DNA of 64,000 nucleotides, taken from the NCBI RefSeq assembly GCF_000421105.1, contig NZ_ATWF01000001.1, positions 2,243,407 through 2,307,406 of the forward strand, in the 5' to 3' direction. Made by a program: the position numbers and the translations under genes. This stretch comes from Limisalsivibrio acetivorans. Lineage in GTDB: Bacteria > Chrysiogenota > Deferribacteres > Deferribacterales > Geovibrionaceae. Below, piece by piece: positions 43,214 through 52,552 of this stretch. The notes beneath the pieces are model-generated. The model was not told the origin of the DNA, searched no databases, and saw nothing but the letters and a program-made list of their open reading frames with translations. Numbering within the stretch: position 1 is the first letter of the stretch; each line of letters opens with the position of its first letter.

Positions 43214-44662
43214 ATGTCCGTTAGAGTCAGATTCGCACCAAGCCCCACAGGGCATCTGCATGTCGGGAACGCAAGAACAGCGCTTTTTAACTATCTTTTT
43301 GCACGGAATCAGGGTGGAGCGTTCATCCTGCGTGTGGAGGATACCGACATTGAGCGTTCCAGCCTTGAGAGTGAGGAGCTTATCTACGAGGATATGCGCT
43401 GGCTCATGATGGACTGGGACGAAGGTCCCCGCAAAGGGGGGGATTACGGCCCATACCGCCAGACCGAGCGGCTTGAGCTCTATAACGAGTACGCACAGAA
43501 GCTTATCGATAAGGGGCAGGCATACCGCTGCTTCTGCTCGAAGGATGAGCTTGAGAAGGATCGCGAGAAGGCCCGCATCGAAGGCAGAGCCTATAAATAT
43601 AACGGAAAATGCAGAAACCTCAGCGATGATGAGATAAATCAAAACCTCAATGATGGCAGAGAGTTCTCCGTCCGATTCCGTGTGGATGTGGATGAGGTTC
43701 CCGTGGCGGATGCCGTTAAGGGTGATATCGAATTCAGCACCGACCCCATCGGCGACTTTATCATTGTCCGCCCCGGAGGGGTTCCCGTTTACAACTTCGT
43801 TGTTGTTATTGACGATGCGCTCATGAAGATAAGCCACGTTATCAGGGGTGATGACCACCTGAGCAATACCCCCAAGCAGGCACTCATCTTCGATGCCCTC
43901 GGCTTTAAAAGACCCGTATTTGCCCATATACCGATGATCCTCGGCCCCGATAAATCGAAGCTGAGCAAGCGTCATGGCAACACAAGCGTGGAGCAGTTCC
44001 GCAAACAGGGTTACCTCCCCGAGGCCATATTCAACTTCCTTGCCCTGCTCAGCTGGTCCGATGAGGAGGAGCGTGAGATGCTCGATGCAGAGGAGCTGAT
44101 AAAGGTCTTTACCCTGAACCGTGTCTCCACCTCGGCAGCGGTTTTCGATTTTGACAAGCTGCGCTGGATGAACGGGAACTATATCCGCTCCAAGAGTAGT
44201 GAGGAGCTGGCGGAGATAGTGAAGCCCTTCGTGCAGGATGTCCTCCCCGAAGGTTTTGCGGAGAAGAATCCCGAACGCTATGAGAGGATGGTCTACTCCA
44301 TACACGACAAGTTCGATATCCTCAGCGAAGCCGCAGATCAGCTGAAGGTATATTTCGAATTTCAGGAACCGGACGAAGCGGCGAAGGAGATCCTCGAGCT
44401 TGAAACAACCCCGGCGGTTCTTGAGGCATTCAAAACAAAGTCGCTTGAGTTGGGTGAATACATACCTGTGGATATGTTCAAGCCGATCCCCAAGGCCATC
44501 CAGAAGGAGACCGGCGCTAAGGGCAAGGCACTATTCATGGCGATACGTGTGGGGCTCTCCGGTTCCAGCAAGGGGCCTGAGCTTGATAAACTTGCAACAC
44601 TTCTCCCCGTGGAGGAGCTTGTTCGAAGAATAGATAAAACACTGGAAATGATAACTAAATGA
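43214..44662 (+). CDS. gltX: Glutamyl-tRNA synthetase
   Basis: Charges tRNA-Glu (and possibly tRNA-Gln if gatCAB is used). The protein has 482 residues. The HIGH-type motif is [20 protein letters not shown] and the KMSKS-type motif is [14 protein letters not shown]. The C-terminal anticodon-binding helical region ends [12 protein letters not shown] 43214 is preferred over an upstream in-frame codon at 43166 because GGAGG lies five bases before it and the family N-terminus ([13 protein letters not shown]) starts there. It overlaps der by four bases. Confidence 0.96.
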   Translation: MSVRVRFAPSPTGHLHVGNARTALFNYLFARNQGGAFILRVEDTDIERSSLESEELIYEDMRWLMMDWDEGPRKGGDYGPYRQTERLELYNEYAQKLIDKGQAYRCFCSKDELEKDREKARIEGRAYKYNGKCRNLSDDEINQNLNDGREFSVRFRVDVDEVPVADAVKGDIEFSTDPIGDFIIVRPGGVPVYNFVVVIDDALMKISHVIRGDDHLSNTPKQALIFDALGFKRPVFAHIPMILGPDKSKLSKRHGNTSVEQFRKQGYLPEAIFNFLALLSWSDEEEREMLDAEELIKVFTLNRVSTSAAVFDFDKLRWMNGNYIRSKSSEELAEIVKPFVQDVLPEGFAEKNPERYERMVYSIHDKFDILSEAADQLKVYFEFQEPDEAAKEILELETTPAVLEAFKTKSLELGEYIPVDMFKPIPKAIQKETGAKGKALFMAIRVGLSGSSKGPELDKLATLLPVEELVRRIDKTLEMITK

Positions 44663-45984
44663 AAACTATTGGAATCATCGGACGCCCCAATGTGGGCAAG
44701 TCCACCCTTTTTAACAGGCTCGCCGGAAGGCGCATAGCCATTGTAGACGACATGCCCGGAGTAACCAGAGACCGGATAGAATTCACCGTTGAGTGGATGG
44801 GCAGACACTTCCGCCTTGTGGACACAGCCGGTTTCGACCTGAAAGAGGAGATCGTCAAGAAGGAGATGCAGAGACAGTTCCGCAACTCCCTTGAAGAGGC
44901 GGACCTTCTCATACTGATGGTGGATGCCCGTGACGGCCTTCACCCCCTCGATGAGATCGTATGCGACATGCTACGCGAGGAGGGGAAAAACTTCTTCGTC
45001 GTGGCGAACAAGGTGGACAGCGACAGCCTTGAAAACGCCGCATATGAGTTCTTCTCCCTCGGTGTTGAACATGTATATAACATCAGCGCCACCCACGGCC
45101 GGAATATCGACCAGCTTCTCGATGTAATAATCGAGTACCTCCCCGAGGATGACGGCGTTGAACCGGACTACAAGGACCGCATCAAGATTCTCGTAACCGG
45201 AAGGCCGAACGTGGGTAAATCGAGCATGGTGAACTGCTGGCTCGGTGAGGAGCGTGTTATTGTAACAAACATACCCGGAACAACCCGGGATGCCATAGAT
45301 ACCGTGTTCGATTACGAAGGTGGGCGCTATGTCCTCATAGATACCGCCGGAATCCGACGCAAATCCGTAATGTTCAAGGATAAGATCGAGAAATACGGCT
45401 ACTTCCGCTGGGAGGATGCCGTTGAGCGTTCGGACATTGCTGTATGCATAATGGATGCAGTTGAGGGTATAACCGAGCGTGATGTGAAGGTTATCGCCGA
45501 TGCATGGGAGGCGGGCAGGCCCGTTGTTCTCGTGCTTAATAAGTGGGATGCGGTACAGAACAGGGATGAGGCTGCGAAGAAGATCCGTAGTGATCTCGAC
45601 TTCAAGCTCCAGTTCCTCAGCGATTCCCCTGTGATATACGCTTCGGCCGTTTCCGGGAAGAACTCTTTTAAGATCTTCGAGGCTGTGCAGGGGCTCTATG
45701 CGGACTACACGAAGCGGATCAAGACGTCGGAGCTTAACGAACTCCTCCAGGAGGCGCAGGAGAGGCATCAGCCGCCGGTTATCAGGAACCGAAGGCTCAA
45801 GTTTTTCTATATGACACAGGTTGCCTCCGCACCCCCTCAGTTCGTTATATTTGTGAACTACCCCGAGGCGGTACACTTTTCCTACCAGAGGTTTATCATA
45901 AACCTCATAAAGGAGCGCTACGGCTTTAAGGGAATCCCCATAAGGCTTTACCTGAGAAAAAGAGGGGATAAGAAGGAAGATTAG
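44659..45984 (+). CDS. der: GTPase Der (EngA), ribosome assembly
   Basis: Double-GTPase required for 50S subunit maturation. The protein has 441 residues. Two G domains each carry a P-loop ([14 protein letters not shown] at the start, [12 protein letters not shown] near 180), DTAG motifs ([16 protein letters not shown]), and NKVD/NKWD guanine-specificity motifs. A C-terminal KH-like domain follows. The ATGA overlap with gltX implies co-translation of a tRNA synthetase and a ribosome-assembly factor. Confidence 0.96.
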   Translation: MKTIGIIGRPNVGKSTLFNRLAGRRIAIVDDMPGVTRDRIEFTVEWMGRHFRLVDTAGFDLKEEIVKKEMQRQFRNSLEEADLLILMVDARDGLHPLDEIVCDMLREEGKNFFVVANKVDSDSLENAAYEFFSLGVEHVYNISATHGRNIDQLLDVIIEYLPEDDGVEPDYKDRIKILVTGRPNVGKSSMVNCWLGEERVIVTNIPGTTRDAIDTVFDYEGGRYVLIDTAGIRRKSVMFKDKIEKYGYFRWEDAVERSDIAVCIMDAVEGITERDVKVIADAWEAGRPVVLVLNKWDAVQNRDEAAKKIRSDLDFKLQFLSDSPVIYASAVSGKNSFKIFEAVQGLYADYTKRIKTSELNELLQEAQERHQPPVIRNRRLKFFYMTQVASAPPQFVIFVNYPEAVHFSYQRFIINLIKERYGFKGIPIRLYLRKRGDKKED

Positions 45985-46072
45985 GTTTTTTGCCCCTCTG
46001 CGGGCTTGAAATCTTTATTAATCTGTTATATAAACCGTGAATTTACTTTAAAACGGTGTTTAAGAGGGTGCT

Positions 46073-47380
46073 ATGAGATACGATCTTGCTAAAAGCGGAA
46101 ACGGGCTTACCTATGAAATCAGAAATATTGTCGGAGTTGCAAACAAGCTCATGGAAGCGGGCGTGGATGTTTACTTCGAGAATATCGGGGATCCCGTTGT
46201 TAAGGGTGAAGAGCTTCCTTTATGGATGCGTGAAGAGATAGCGAAGATCGTAATGGATAATGATGCCTATGCATACTCCCCCACAAAAGGTGTTGTGGAA
46301 ACGAGGGAATTCCTCGCCGAACAGGTTAACAGCAGGGGTGGCGCACAGATCGATAAGGAGGATATAATATTCTTCAACGGTCTTGGTGACGCCATTGCAA
46401 GGTCCTACAGCTCCATACGGGTTGATGCTCGTATCATCATGCCCGAACCGACCTATTCCACACATCTGCTTGCTGAGGTTCTGCACGCCTCCTTCCCGCC
46501 GAACACCTACCAGATGAATCCTTACAACGGCTGGGCTCCCGATCTCAACGAGCTTGAGAGCAAGGTTAGAAGCTATAACTCCATCGTGGGTATTCTCGTA
46601 ATCAATCCGGATAACCCCACAGGCTATGTCCACTCCGAGGAGAGCCTGCGTGAGATAGTTCGCATCGCAAAGGAGTATGACCTCATGCTCATTTTCGATG
46701 AGATATACAACAACATGACCTATAACGGAAAAGAGACCGCCCAGCTTTGCGATGTTATCGGCGATGTGCCGGGGATAAGCATGAAGGGGATAAGCAAGGA
46801 ATACCCATGGCCCGGTGCTAGATGCGGCTGGATTGAGGTATACAATCAGGATAAGGACGAGACCTTTAAACGCTACATCGATGCAATATTGACCCAGAAG
46901 ATGGCCGAGGTCTGTTCCACAACACTCCCCCAGATGTCAATACCCAGAATCATGGCGCATGAGGAGTATAAGCCTTACCTCAAAAGTAAGCTTAAGCATT
47001 ATGAGAAGCTCAGTAACATCGCATATAACATCCTCAAGGATGTTCCCTACGTTGTGGTAAACCGTACCAACGGTGCTTTCTATATGTCCGTTGTCTTCAA
47101 TGAGGCTGTACTGAACGGTCATCAGTCTCTGCATATCGAACAGCCCGAGGTTCGTGACTATGTGGAGGGGATCACCGAAGGGAGGATAGAGCCGGACAAG
47201 CGTTTCGTTTACTATCTCCTCGGCGCAACGGGTATCTGCACAGTTCCCCTTACCTCATTCTTCACAAACAAGCCCGGTTTCCGTATGACCCTCCTTGAAA
47301 AGGATGCGGACAGGTTTGAGCATATGGTTAAGGTGCTTGCGGATAAGATCGTTGAGTATGTGGAATCGAGTAGAAAATAG
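46073..47380 (+). CDS. PLP-dependent class I/II aminotransferase
   Basis: The protein has 435 residues, fold type I. PLP-binding and substrate elements are YSPTKGVVETREFLAEQ, MPEPTYSTHL, VINPDNPTGYVHSEESL (Asn), LIFDEIYNNM (Asp/Tyr), and Lys near 242 in GISKEYPWPGARCGW that forms the Schiff base. C-terminal PGFRMTLLE carries the carboxylate-binding Arg. Alanine, aspartate and aromatic aminotransferases share this pattern; the amino donor cannot be fixed. GAGGGTG precedes the ATG. It is a single gene with its own terminator. Confidence 0.88.
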   Translation: MRYDLAKSGNGLTYEIRNIVGVANKLMEAGVDVYFENIGDPVVKGEELPLWMREEIAKIVMDNDAYAYSPTKGVVETREFLAEQVNSRGGAQIDKEDIIFFNGLGDAIARSYSSIRVDARIIMPEPTYSTHLLAEVLHASFPPNTYQMNPYNGWAPDLNELESKVRSYNSIVGILVINPDNPTGYVHSEESLREIVRIAKEYDLMLIFDEIYNNMTYNGKETAQLCDVIGDVPGISMKGISKEYPWPGARCGWIEVYNQDKDETFKRYIDAILTQKMAEVCSTTLPQMSIPRIMAHEEYKPYLKSKLKHYEKLSNIAYNILKDVPYVVVNRTNGAFYMSVVFNEAVLNGHQSLHIEQPEVRDYVEGITEGRIEPDKRFVYYLLGATGICTVPLTSFFTNKPGFRMTLLEKDADRFEHMVKVLADKIVEYVESSRK

Positions 47381-47429
47381 CGTTGAGGGTGATTGAGAAC
47401 AGAAGAGTTAATCAAAATATAAATTATAA

Positions 47430-47455
47430 GGCTGTCCGAAAGGGCGGTCTTTTTT
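47430..47455 (+). terminator. Rho-independent terminator of the aminotransferase gene
   Basis: GGCTGTCC-GAAA-GGGCGGTC, an eight-pair stem containing G-U pairs, followed by six T residues, about 50 bases after the stop codon and before the convergent kinase gene. Confidence 0.85.
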
Positions 47456-47509
47456 ATTTGAAGTTATTGAACTCTATGGGGTTTTAGATGCGGGGATTTG
47501 GATGTCCCT

Positions 47510-49642
47510 TTACTCCTCGAACCTGATCTCGAATCCCGCTCCCTGCCCCTTAAGGATCTTAAGCCTGCCGTAGAGCTGTTCTGTGAGGTTCTGCACAAGC
47601 TGCAAGCCGAGGCTTTCACATTCATCGATATTGAAATCCCTAGGAAGCCCTTTTCCGTTATCCTTGATACGAAGAACAACGTCGTTATCCTCCCTGAAGA
47701 TGCTTACATGAACTATCTTGTCCATCTCTTTTTCAGTGAAGGCATATTTGAGCGTGTTTGTGAGAAGCTCATTTACGATGAGACCGCAGGGTATCGCCTT
47801 GTCGATGCTGAGGAAGACTCTTTCCATCCTCCCCCTGAGCTGAACGCCAGTGGTGTGATACGTTTCTTTCAGGTAGTTGAACAGACTCGTAACGTACTCG
47901 GACATCTCCACATGCCCCAGATCGTCGGATTCATAGAGCATCTTGTGGATGAGCGCCATGGTCATTATACGGTCCTGACTTGCTCTGAGGTATACGGCAT
48001 CCTCCTCATTTATGCTGAGGGACTGGAGACTGAGGAGGCTTGAAACGATCTGCAGGTTGTTTTTAACCCTGTGGTGTATCTCCTTGAGGAGTGTCTCCTT
48101 GTCCTTGAGTGACTTCTGGAGTTCTCTCCTGTTCGCTGTCTGTTCTGTGATATCCCGGAAACTGATAACGGCTCCGATTATTGTATCATCCCTTTTTATC
48201 GGTGTGCTGGAGCTGTCTACTGTTATACTTCTGCCGCTTTTCCTCCAGAAGATATCCTCTTGAGTACGGCATTGTTCCCCGGAAAGATATGCCTTCGATA
48301 CACAGCATTCGTTTTCAGGGTAGGGAGTTCCATCGGACTTTGTATGATGAACAAGGGCGTGATGGTTTCTGCCTATCATTTCCTCCTGCTCGTATTCAAG
48401 CATAGTTGCTGCGGAGTTGTTTACGTATACGATGTGTCCGGTATCGTCAACCTTGATAACCCCGTCCACAACCGTGTTGAGGATTGTTTCAAGCTCGTTG
48501 TAAAGCCCTTGTATCTTTTTGGTATATCCCTCCTTCTCTTTCTCGGCCTCACGTATCTCGGTGATGTCTCTGGCGAGGCCCAGAACGGAGAGGATATGGC
48601 CGTCCTTATCCTTAACGACTTCTCCCTTTTCTAGGATATGCTTGATGTTGCCGTAGGGGGTTTTGATCCTGTACTCGAATTCGAAGGTGTCCAACTTTTC
48701 GAGGCTATTCATGAAATCCTCAACAATGTAGGCATCTTCAGGGATGATACGGTGGTAGAGATCATCCATTGTTTCGGTTGTTTCCTCTGTGTCCAGGGTG
48801 AGCAGATTAAGCATCTGGGGGGAACGCCAGACCTTGCCCTCATCGGGTTTATATTCCCAGTGACCGGTATTGCCGATCCTGTTTGCCTTTTCGAGTGTTG
48901 CCTGTGTGCTCAGCAGGCGCATCTTTTCAGCCTGCAGCCTTTTCTCGGCTGCCAGCCTGCTCATGAGCTCCTTCTTTGTGTTGTCGATAAGCTTGTTTAT
49001 TGAAGATGCTAGTATATCAAGCTCGTCGTCGGCGGAGTGTTTGTTTAGGCTGAGCGGTCTTATACTGTTTACATCATCAATGCTCACCTGATCGGCATAG
49101 TTGGAAGCCTTAATGATGTGCCGTACTATGAACAGGTAGAACAGTATAGTAATCATACTGGCAACAAGGAGAACCTTGATCCCTGTGGAGAAAAGGATAT
49201 AGGGGAGGTTCTCCTTTATAACCATGCCGATGGGTTCGAGTGTCGCCTGCAGGGTTATCTTTCCTAGCAGATATTGTTCGCTACCCCTTTCTCTTATGAT
49301 CTCTCTGGTTATACTAATCTCCGGGGAGGGCATTCTCTCGCCTTCCTCGATCTTAATAACGCCGGAGTTGTCTTCTATATATATGAAGTTGATATTTTTA
49401 TCGAATACGGCTGCCTTAGCCTGAGCCTCCAGAATCTCTCTATCAAAGACCCAAAGCCCTTCTGCTATGGAGTTTATCTGCGCTTCGAAGAAGTGGTTGA
49501 CGTATCGGTTTAGCCTGCTGCGCTCACTTTCACGTTCACGATACAGTTCGACTGCGGTGAAAAGAGCTGTAATGAAGAGGAAAAATAAAAAAGTCCATAT
49601 GAACAGGCGGTAAACCAATGTGCTTTTGTGTTTTTTCATCAA
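47510..49642 (-). CDS. Membrane sensor histidine kinase with PAS domains (HisKA_2 type)
   Basis: The protein has 710 residues. TM1 (about 14-34), a periplasmic domain of about 110 residues, TM2 (about 148-170), a HAMP-like linker, PAS/PAC regions (about 240-360 and 380-500, WEYKPDEGKVWRSPQM, VDDTGHIVYVNNSAATMLEY) and a HisKA_2 H-box LLKEIHHRVKNNLQIVSSLL (His near 520) occur in order. A HATPase end (IKDNGKGLPRDFN, GLQLVQNLTEQLYG) follows. The solute-binding protein gene ends four bases upstream, suggesting that the kinase is informed by that protein. No response regulator gene is adjacent. Confidence 0.9.
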   Translation of the reverse strand: MMKKHKSTLVYRLFIWTFLFFLFITALFTAVELYRERESERSRLNRYVNHFFEAQINSIAEGLWVFDREILEAQAKAAVFDKNINFIYIEDNSGVIKIEEGERMPSPEISITREIIRERGSEQYLLGKITLQATLEPIGMVIKENLPYILFSTGIKVLLVASMITILFYLFIVRHIIKASNYADQVSIDDVNSIRPLSLNKHSADDELDILASSINKLIDNTKKELMSRLAAEKRLQAEKMRLLSTQATLEKANRIGNTGHWEYKPDEGKVWRSPQMLNLLTLDTEETTETMDDLYHRIIPEDAYIVEDFMNSLEKLDTFEFEYRIKTPYGNIKHILEKGEVVKDKDGHILSVLGLARDITEIREAEKEKEGYTKKIQGLYNELETILNTVVDGVIKVDDTGHIVYVNNSAATMLEYEQEEMIGRNHHALVHHTKSDGTPYPENECCVSKAYLSGEQCRTQEDIFWRKSGRSITVDSSSTPIKRDDTIIGAVISFRDITEQTANRRELQKSLKDKETLLKEIHHRVKNNLQIVSSLLSLQSLSINEEDAVYLRASQDRIMTMALIHKMLYESDDLGHVEMSEYVTSLFNYLKETYHTTGVQLRGRMERVFLSIDKAIPCGLIVNELLTNTLKYAFTEKEMDKIVHVSIFREDNDVVLRIKDNGKGLPRDFNIDECESLGLQLVQNLTEQLYGRLKILKGQGAGFEIRFEE

Positions 49643-49645
49643 AAC

Positions 49646-50344
49646 CTAGGGTAGTCTTCTTTTCTTTATAGCCTCAATTTCGCCCGAATCCTCCATTAAT
49701 TCAAGTGTATTCTTGAGTTTAACAGCCAAGGGGGCGTGCTTCTTATTCAGATAAAGAAACATCTCCCTTGTATCAAGGGGCTCGCCGACCTGGGAGATTC
49801 CACCGAAGCTGTTCTCTTTAAGGTAAAGATTCCCCCTGTGTTCCTCATATAGGACAACCTCGGCTCGCCTTTTGTTAAGTATATTGAAGAGTGCCGCATG
49901 ATCACGAACCTTTGTTACTGACTTTGCTTTAACGTGCGCATCGTAGATTTTCCAGCCGTTGATATAGGCCACATGGTAATCCTTAAGGCTGTTCCAGTCT
50001 TTGATATCGATATACTTGTTGCTGAAAGCGACAAAGTTGAAATGCGCCAGAGGGTGGTCAACGATTATCAGGTTATCATACTTTGAGCTCAGATCCTTTA
50101 TCCTCGCATACTCACCATCGTCTATCCCGTTGTTGGCGTTCTCTAAGGAGCGTGCGGAGGGGAGTTTTTGGATCTTAATACTGTGTCCAAGCTTGCCGAA
50201 GGCGTTCTTGAGAAGAACATCGTAGTATCCCGTTCCCTCTTCGTTGGAGTATGGGGGGCTGTCCGCACTGTTAAGGACGTAGGTTTCAGCATGGGCGGCA
50301 AAAGTGCCGAATAACATGATCATAGCTGTGATCAGAATACGCAT
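49646..50344 (-). CDS. Periplasmic solute-binding protein (family 3-like), probable sensory partner of the kinase
   Basis: The protein has 232 residues with a signal peptide (about 1-19, FAAHAE). The fold is SBP_bac_3-like: YVLNSADSPPYSNEEGTGYYDVLL, FSNKYIDIKDWNSLKDYHVAYING and GEPLDTREMFLYLNKKHAPL. ATG 50344 is used because GGAG lies six bases upstream and the signal peptide starts there. There is no transporter gene beside it. Its tight linkage to the histidine kinase suggests ligand detection, but transport with distant partners cannot be excluded. Confidence 0.82.
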   Translation of the reverse strand: MRILITAMIMLFGTFAAHAETYVLNSADSPPYSNEEGTGYYDVLLKNAFGKLGHSIKIQKLPSARSLENANNGIDDGEYARIKDLSSKYDNLIIVDHPLAHFNFVAFSNKYIDIKDWNSLKDYHVAYINGWKIYDAHVKAKSVTKVRDHAALFNILNKRRAEVVLYEEHRGNLYLKENSFGGISQVGEPLDTREMFLYLNKKHAPLAVKLKNTLELMEDSGEIEAIKKRRLP

Positions 50345-50439
50345 GGGATACTCCTTAATTAGTGGAAATATCACTCTATTTATGTAGTATACCCCAATAA
50401 TTACCTAACAAAAAGATATGATTAAAAAAACCGGATATT

Positions 50440-50448
50440 TTATCCATG
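50440..50448 (+). other. Partial DnaA-box match upstream of dnaA
   Basis: TTATCCATG matches the consensus TTATCCACA at seven of nine positions. It lies in a 190-base AT-rich gap before dnaA with several A tracts. Too little to call an origin. Confidence 0.3.
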
Positions 50449-50562
50449 AATGTAAAAAAAGGTACAATAAATCAACATTTGATCTACTTTTTACCCCTCA
50501 GGAAAAAGCTGTATACAACAACAGGCTATTTTGATAGTATTCTGATCCTTCATTCAAAAGGT

Positions 50563-50571
50563 TGTGGATAA
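50563..50571 (-). promoter_or_regulatory. Perfect DnaA box at the dnaA start
   Basis: TGTGGATAA on the plus strand is the exact reverse complement of the DnaA box TTATCCACA. It ends one base before the probable dnaA ATG at 50573. DnaA binding here would hinder translation-start-proximal transcription and fits autoregulation. Confidence 0.65.
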
Positions 50572-50572
50572 A

Positions 50573-51913
50573 ATGGAAGACGCCAAGATTTGGGAAGAAG
50601 TTCTCAAGGAAGCAAAAAAACACTGTTCAGATGAGGTGGTTTCCACCTGGATAAAGCCGCTGAAGATCGTGGAGGTTCGTGGTGATCTTATCACTCTTCA
50701 AGCCCCTAACCGTTTCTATAAGGGGTGGGTTGAAGAGAAGTATATGGACACCATGCGCAAGATTTTCAATGAAGGCCTTTCCATCGATGCCGACGTGCGC
50801 ATCGTTGTGGCGGAGGGGAAGAAAAGGACCCCCGCAGCCGTGGAGGAAGTTCAGCCGAACGGAGTCACAGAGCAGCCCTATTATTCCAATAATACCGGGC
50901 TTAACCGTGAGAATACCTTCGAAAACTTCGTAGCCGGAAGCTCAAACCAGTTTAGCCACGCCGCCTGCCTTGCAGTATCCGAGGGGCATTTCCAGATGTA
51001 TAACCCGCTCTTTATCTATGGAGGAGTAGGGCTTGGCAAAACTCACCTGATGCAGGCCGCCGGAAACCGTATCCTTGAACGTTTTCCTAAGATGAAGGTT
51101 CTCTACATCACCAGCGAAACCTTTACAAACGAGATGATCAACTCACTGCGCTCCAAAAAAATGGACGAATTCCGTAATAAATACAGGAATATCGACATGC
51201 TGCTCTTCGATGATGTCCAGTTTCTGGCGGGGAAACAGCGCAGTACCGAAGAGTTTTTCCATACCTTTAACACCCTCTACGACATGCACAAGCAGATTAT
51301 CCTCACCAGTGACAAGACACCTGGAGAGATCCCCGAGATGGAGGAGAGGCTTATAAGCCGGTTTGCGTGGGGACTCATCGCTGATATTCAAACACCCACC
51401 GCCGAGGAAAAAACAGCGATTATGATGAAAAGAGCGGATATGATGAACCTTAGACTACCCGAAGAGGTGGCACTTTTCATCGCAGAAAATATAAAAACCG
51501 AAAATATTCGAGAATTAATCGGAGCTCTCGTCCGCTTGAGCGCATACGCCTCATTCCACAACGAACCCCTCAGTATCGACCTTGCTAGAAAATCGCTGGA
51601 TCGCTTTCTGGTAAAGAAAGACAGGATGGTAACCCAGGACGATATCATCAAGGCTGTCACCGAATATTTCAATGTTAAGCTCGCCGATCTCAAGTCTAAA
51701 AAGAGAACGAGAAGTGTTTCTGTACCAAGGCAATTATCGATGTATCTGCTAAGGGATAAACTCTCTATGTCATTGCAGGAGGTGGGAGATCTCTTCGGCG
51801 GCCGCGACCACTCCACCGTGCTCCACGCCGTTCAGACCATCGAAAAGAAGGTTCGGGATGACAAAGAGATACAGTCTATAGTAGAATCTATAGAGAAGAC
51901 GCTTTATTCATAG
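50573..51913 (+). CDS. dnaA: Chromosomal replication initiator DnaA
   Basis: The protein has 446 residues. Domain I starts EDAKIWEEVLKEAKKHCSDE. The AAA+ domain has Walker A YGGVGLGKTHLMQAAGN, Walker B MLLFDDVQFL and sensor elements. Domain IV has the DNA-binding signature FGGRDHSTVLHAVQTIE. GTG 50564 is an alternative start only two bases after the Shine-Dalgarno AAAAGG; ATG 50573 has 11-base spacing, so neither is ideal. dnaN and recF do not follow; the next gene is an ArsR regulator. Confidence 0.96.
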   Translation: MEDAKIWEEVLKEAKKHCSDEVVSTWIKPLKIVEVRGDLITLQAPNRFYKGWVEEKYMDTMRKIFNEGLSIDADVRIVVAEGKKRTPAAVEEVQPNGVTEQPYYSNNTGLNRENTFENFVAGSSNQFSHAACLAVSEGHFQMYNPLFIYGGVGLGKTHLMQAAGNRILERFPKMKVLYITSETFTNEMINSLRSKKMDEFRNKYRNIDMLLFDDVQFLAGKQRSTEEFFHTFNTLYDMHKQIILTSDKTPGEIPEMEERLISRFAWGLIADIQTPTAEEKTAIMMKRADMMNLRLPEEVALFIAENIKTENIRELIGALVRLSAYASFHNEPLSIDLARKSLDRFLVKKDRMVTQDDIIKAVTEYFNVKLADLKSKKRTRSVSVPRQLSMYLLRDKLSMSLQEVGDLFGGRDHSTVLHAVQTIEKKVRDDKEIQSIVESIEKTLYS

Positions 51914-51968
51914 AAACAAATTTGCGTTGGATTATTTTGACACATTAGTTCAGAGACGGAGGTTCGAT

Positions 51969-52319
51969 ATGGCAGAGGAGTTTGTTCAACTTAACGAACC
52001 GGACAGCAGCGACCTTAGCTATCTTAAAGAGAAGATGGCGGAGAATGACGATCTTGAGAGGCTATCTGAGATATATAAGCTCATGGGCGACCCCACGAGG
52101 ATGAAGATCCTCTATGCGCTTACCCTTTCTGAGCTTTGTGTTAGCGATATCTCCGAGCTTCTTGATATGACGCAGTCCGCGGTTTCTCATCAGCTCAGGC
52201 TTCTGCGTGCATCAAGGCTGGTTAAGTACAGAAAGGCCGGTAAGAATGTTTACTACAGCCTCGGCGGCAACGATCTCGATTCCGTTATAAAGGCAGGGAT
52301 CGAAGAGATAAGCGGTTAG
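51969..52319 (+). CDS. ArsR/SmtB-family transcription regulator
   Basis: The protein has 116 residues. The winged helix carries LMGDPTRMKILYALTLSELCVSDISELLDMTQSAVSHQLRLLRAS. The helix-3 metal motif ELCVSD keeps only one cysteine (Cys57) of the usual ELCVCD, so metal sensing by this site is doubtful or altered. ATG 51969 has GGAGG six bases upstream. The stop is eight bases before the selenoprotein start, so the two are co-transcribed and the regulator may control the selenoprotein. Confidence 0.9.
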   Translation: MAEEFVQLNEPDSSDLSYLKEKMAENDDLERLSEIYKLMGDPTRMKILYALTLSELCVSDISELLDMTQSAVSHQLRLLRASRLVKYRKAGKNVYYSLGGNDLDSVIKAGIEEISG

Positions 52320-52327
52320 GGGGAGCT

Positions 52328-52552
52328 ATGACTGTTAAGATAACCTACTGCGCTGTCTGAAACTACTATGCTAGAGCCGCCGGTCTGGCGGAGAGGATAG
52401 AGGAAGAGACGGGCACTAAGCCGGAGCTTGTGATGGGGAAGAACGGTGTTTTCGACATCACAGCTGACGGTGAAGAGATATACGCCAAAAGCAAAACGGG
52501 GCGATTTCCCGAAGATATTGAAATAATACGCAGAATTAAATCCCTCCCTTAG
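52328..52552 (+). CDS. SelW/Rdx-family selenoprotein with in-frame UGA (Sec11)
   Basis: The protein has 74 residues if TGA at 52358-52360 is read as selenocysteine. It starts MTVKITYCAV-Sec-NYYARAAGLAER, giving the Rdx redox motif Cys8-x-x-Sec11, and continues NGVFDITADGEEIYAKSKTG with RFPEDIEIIRR, which are the conserved C-terminal SelW elements. GGGGAG precedes the ATG. A hairpin with apical GGTCT lies 16 bases after the UGA, as in bacterial SECIS elements. SelW-like proteins are small thioredoxin-fold oxidoreductases. A gene finder that treats TGA as stop would miss it completely. Confidence 0.93.
52358..52391 (+). promoter_or_regulatory. Bacterial SECIS element of the SelW-like gene
   Basis: From the UGA (52358-52360), 16 bases lead to the stem CCGCC (52377-52381), apical loop GGTCT (52382-52386) and GGCGG (52387-52391). 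The GGUCU loop equals that of the E. coli fdhF SECIS, which binds SelB, and the UGA-to-loop distance of 21 bases is in the working range. Confidence 0.85.

Noticed and set aside
43157-44305. A 382-codon open frame antisense to gltX
   Set aside because: It is opposite a clearly conserved synthetase gene. Long antisense frames are common in this window because of codon bias (similar ones oppose der, aroF and the kinase at 33276) and none shows family motifs.
50375-50572. Origin of replication
   Set aside because: Only one perfect and one partial DnaA box are visible, with no clear array of boxes or a neighbouring dnaN; not enough for an oriC call.
52328-52552. TGA in the SelW-like frame as a nonsense mutation making a pseudogene
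   Set aside because: The frame downstream keeps all family motifs, the TGA is exactly at the Sec position of the Cys-x-x-Sec motif, and a SECIS-type hairpin follows at the right distance.
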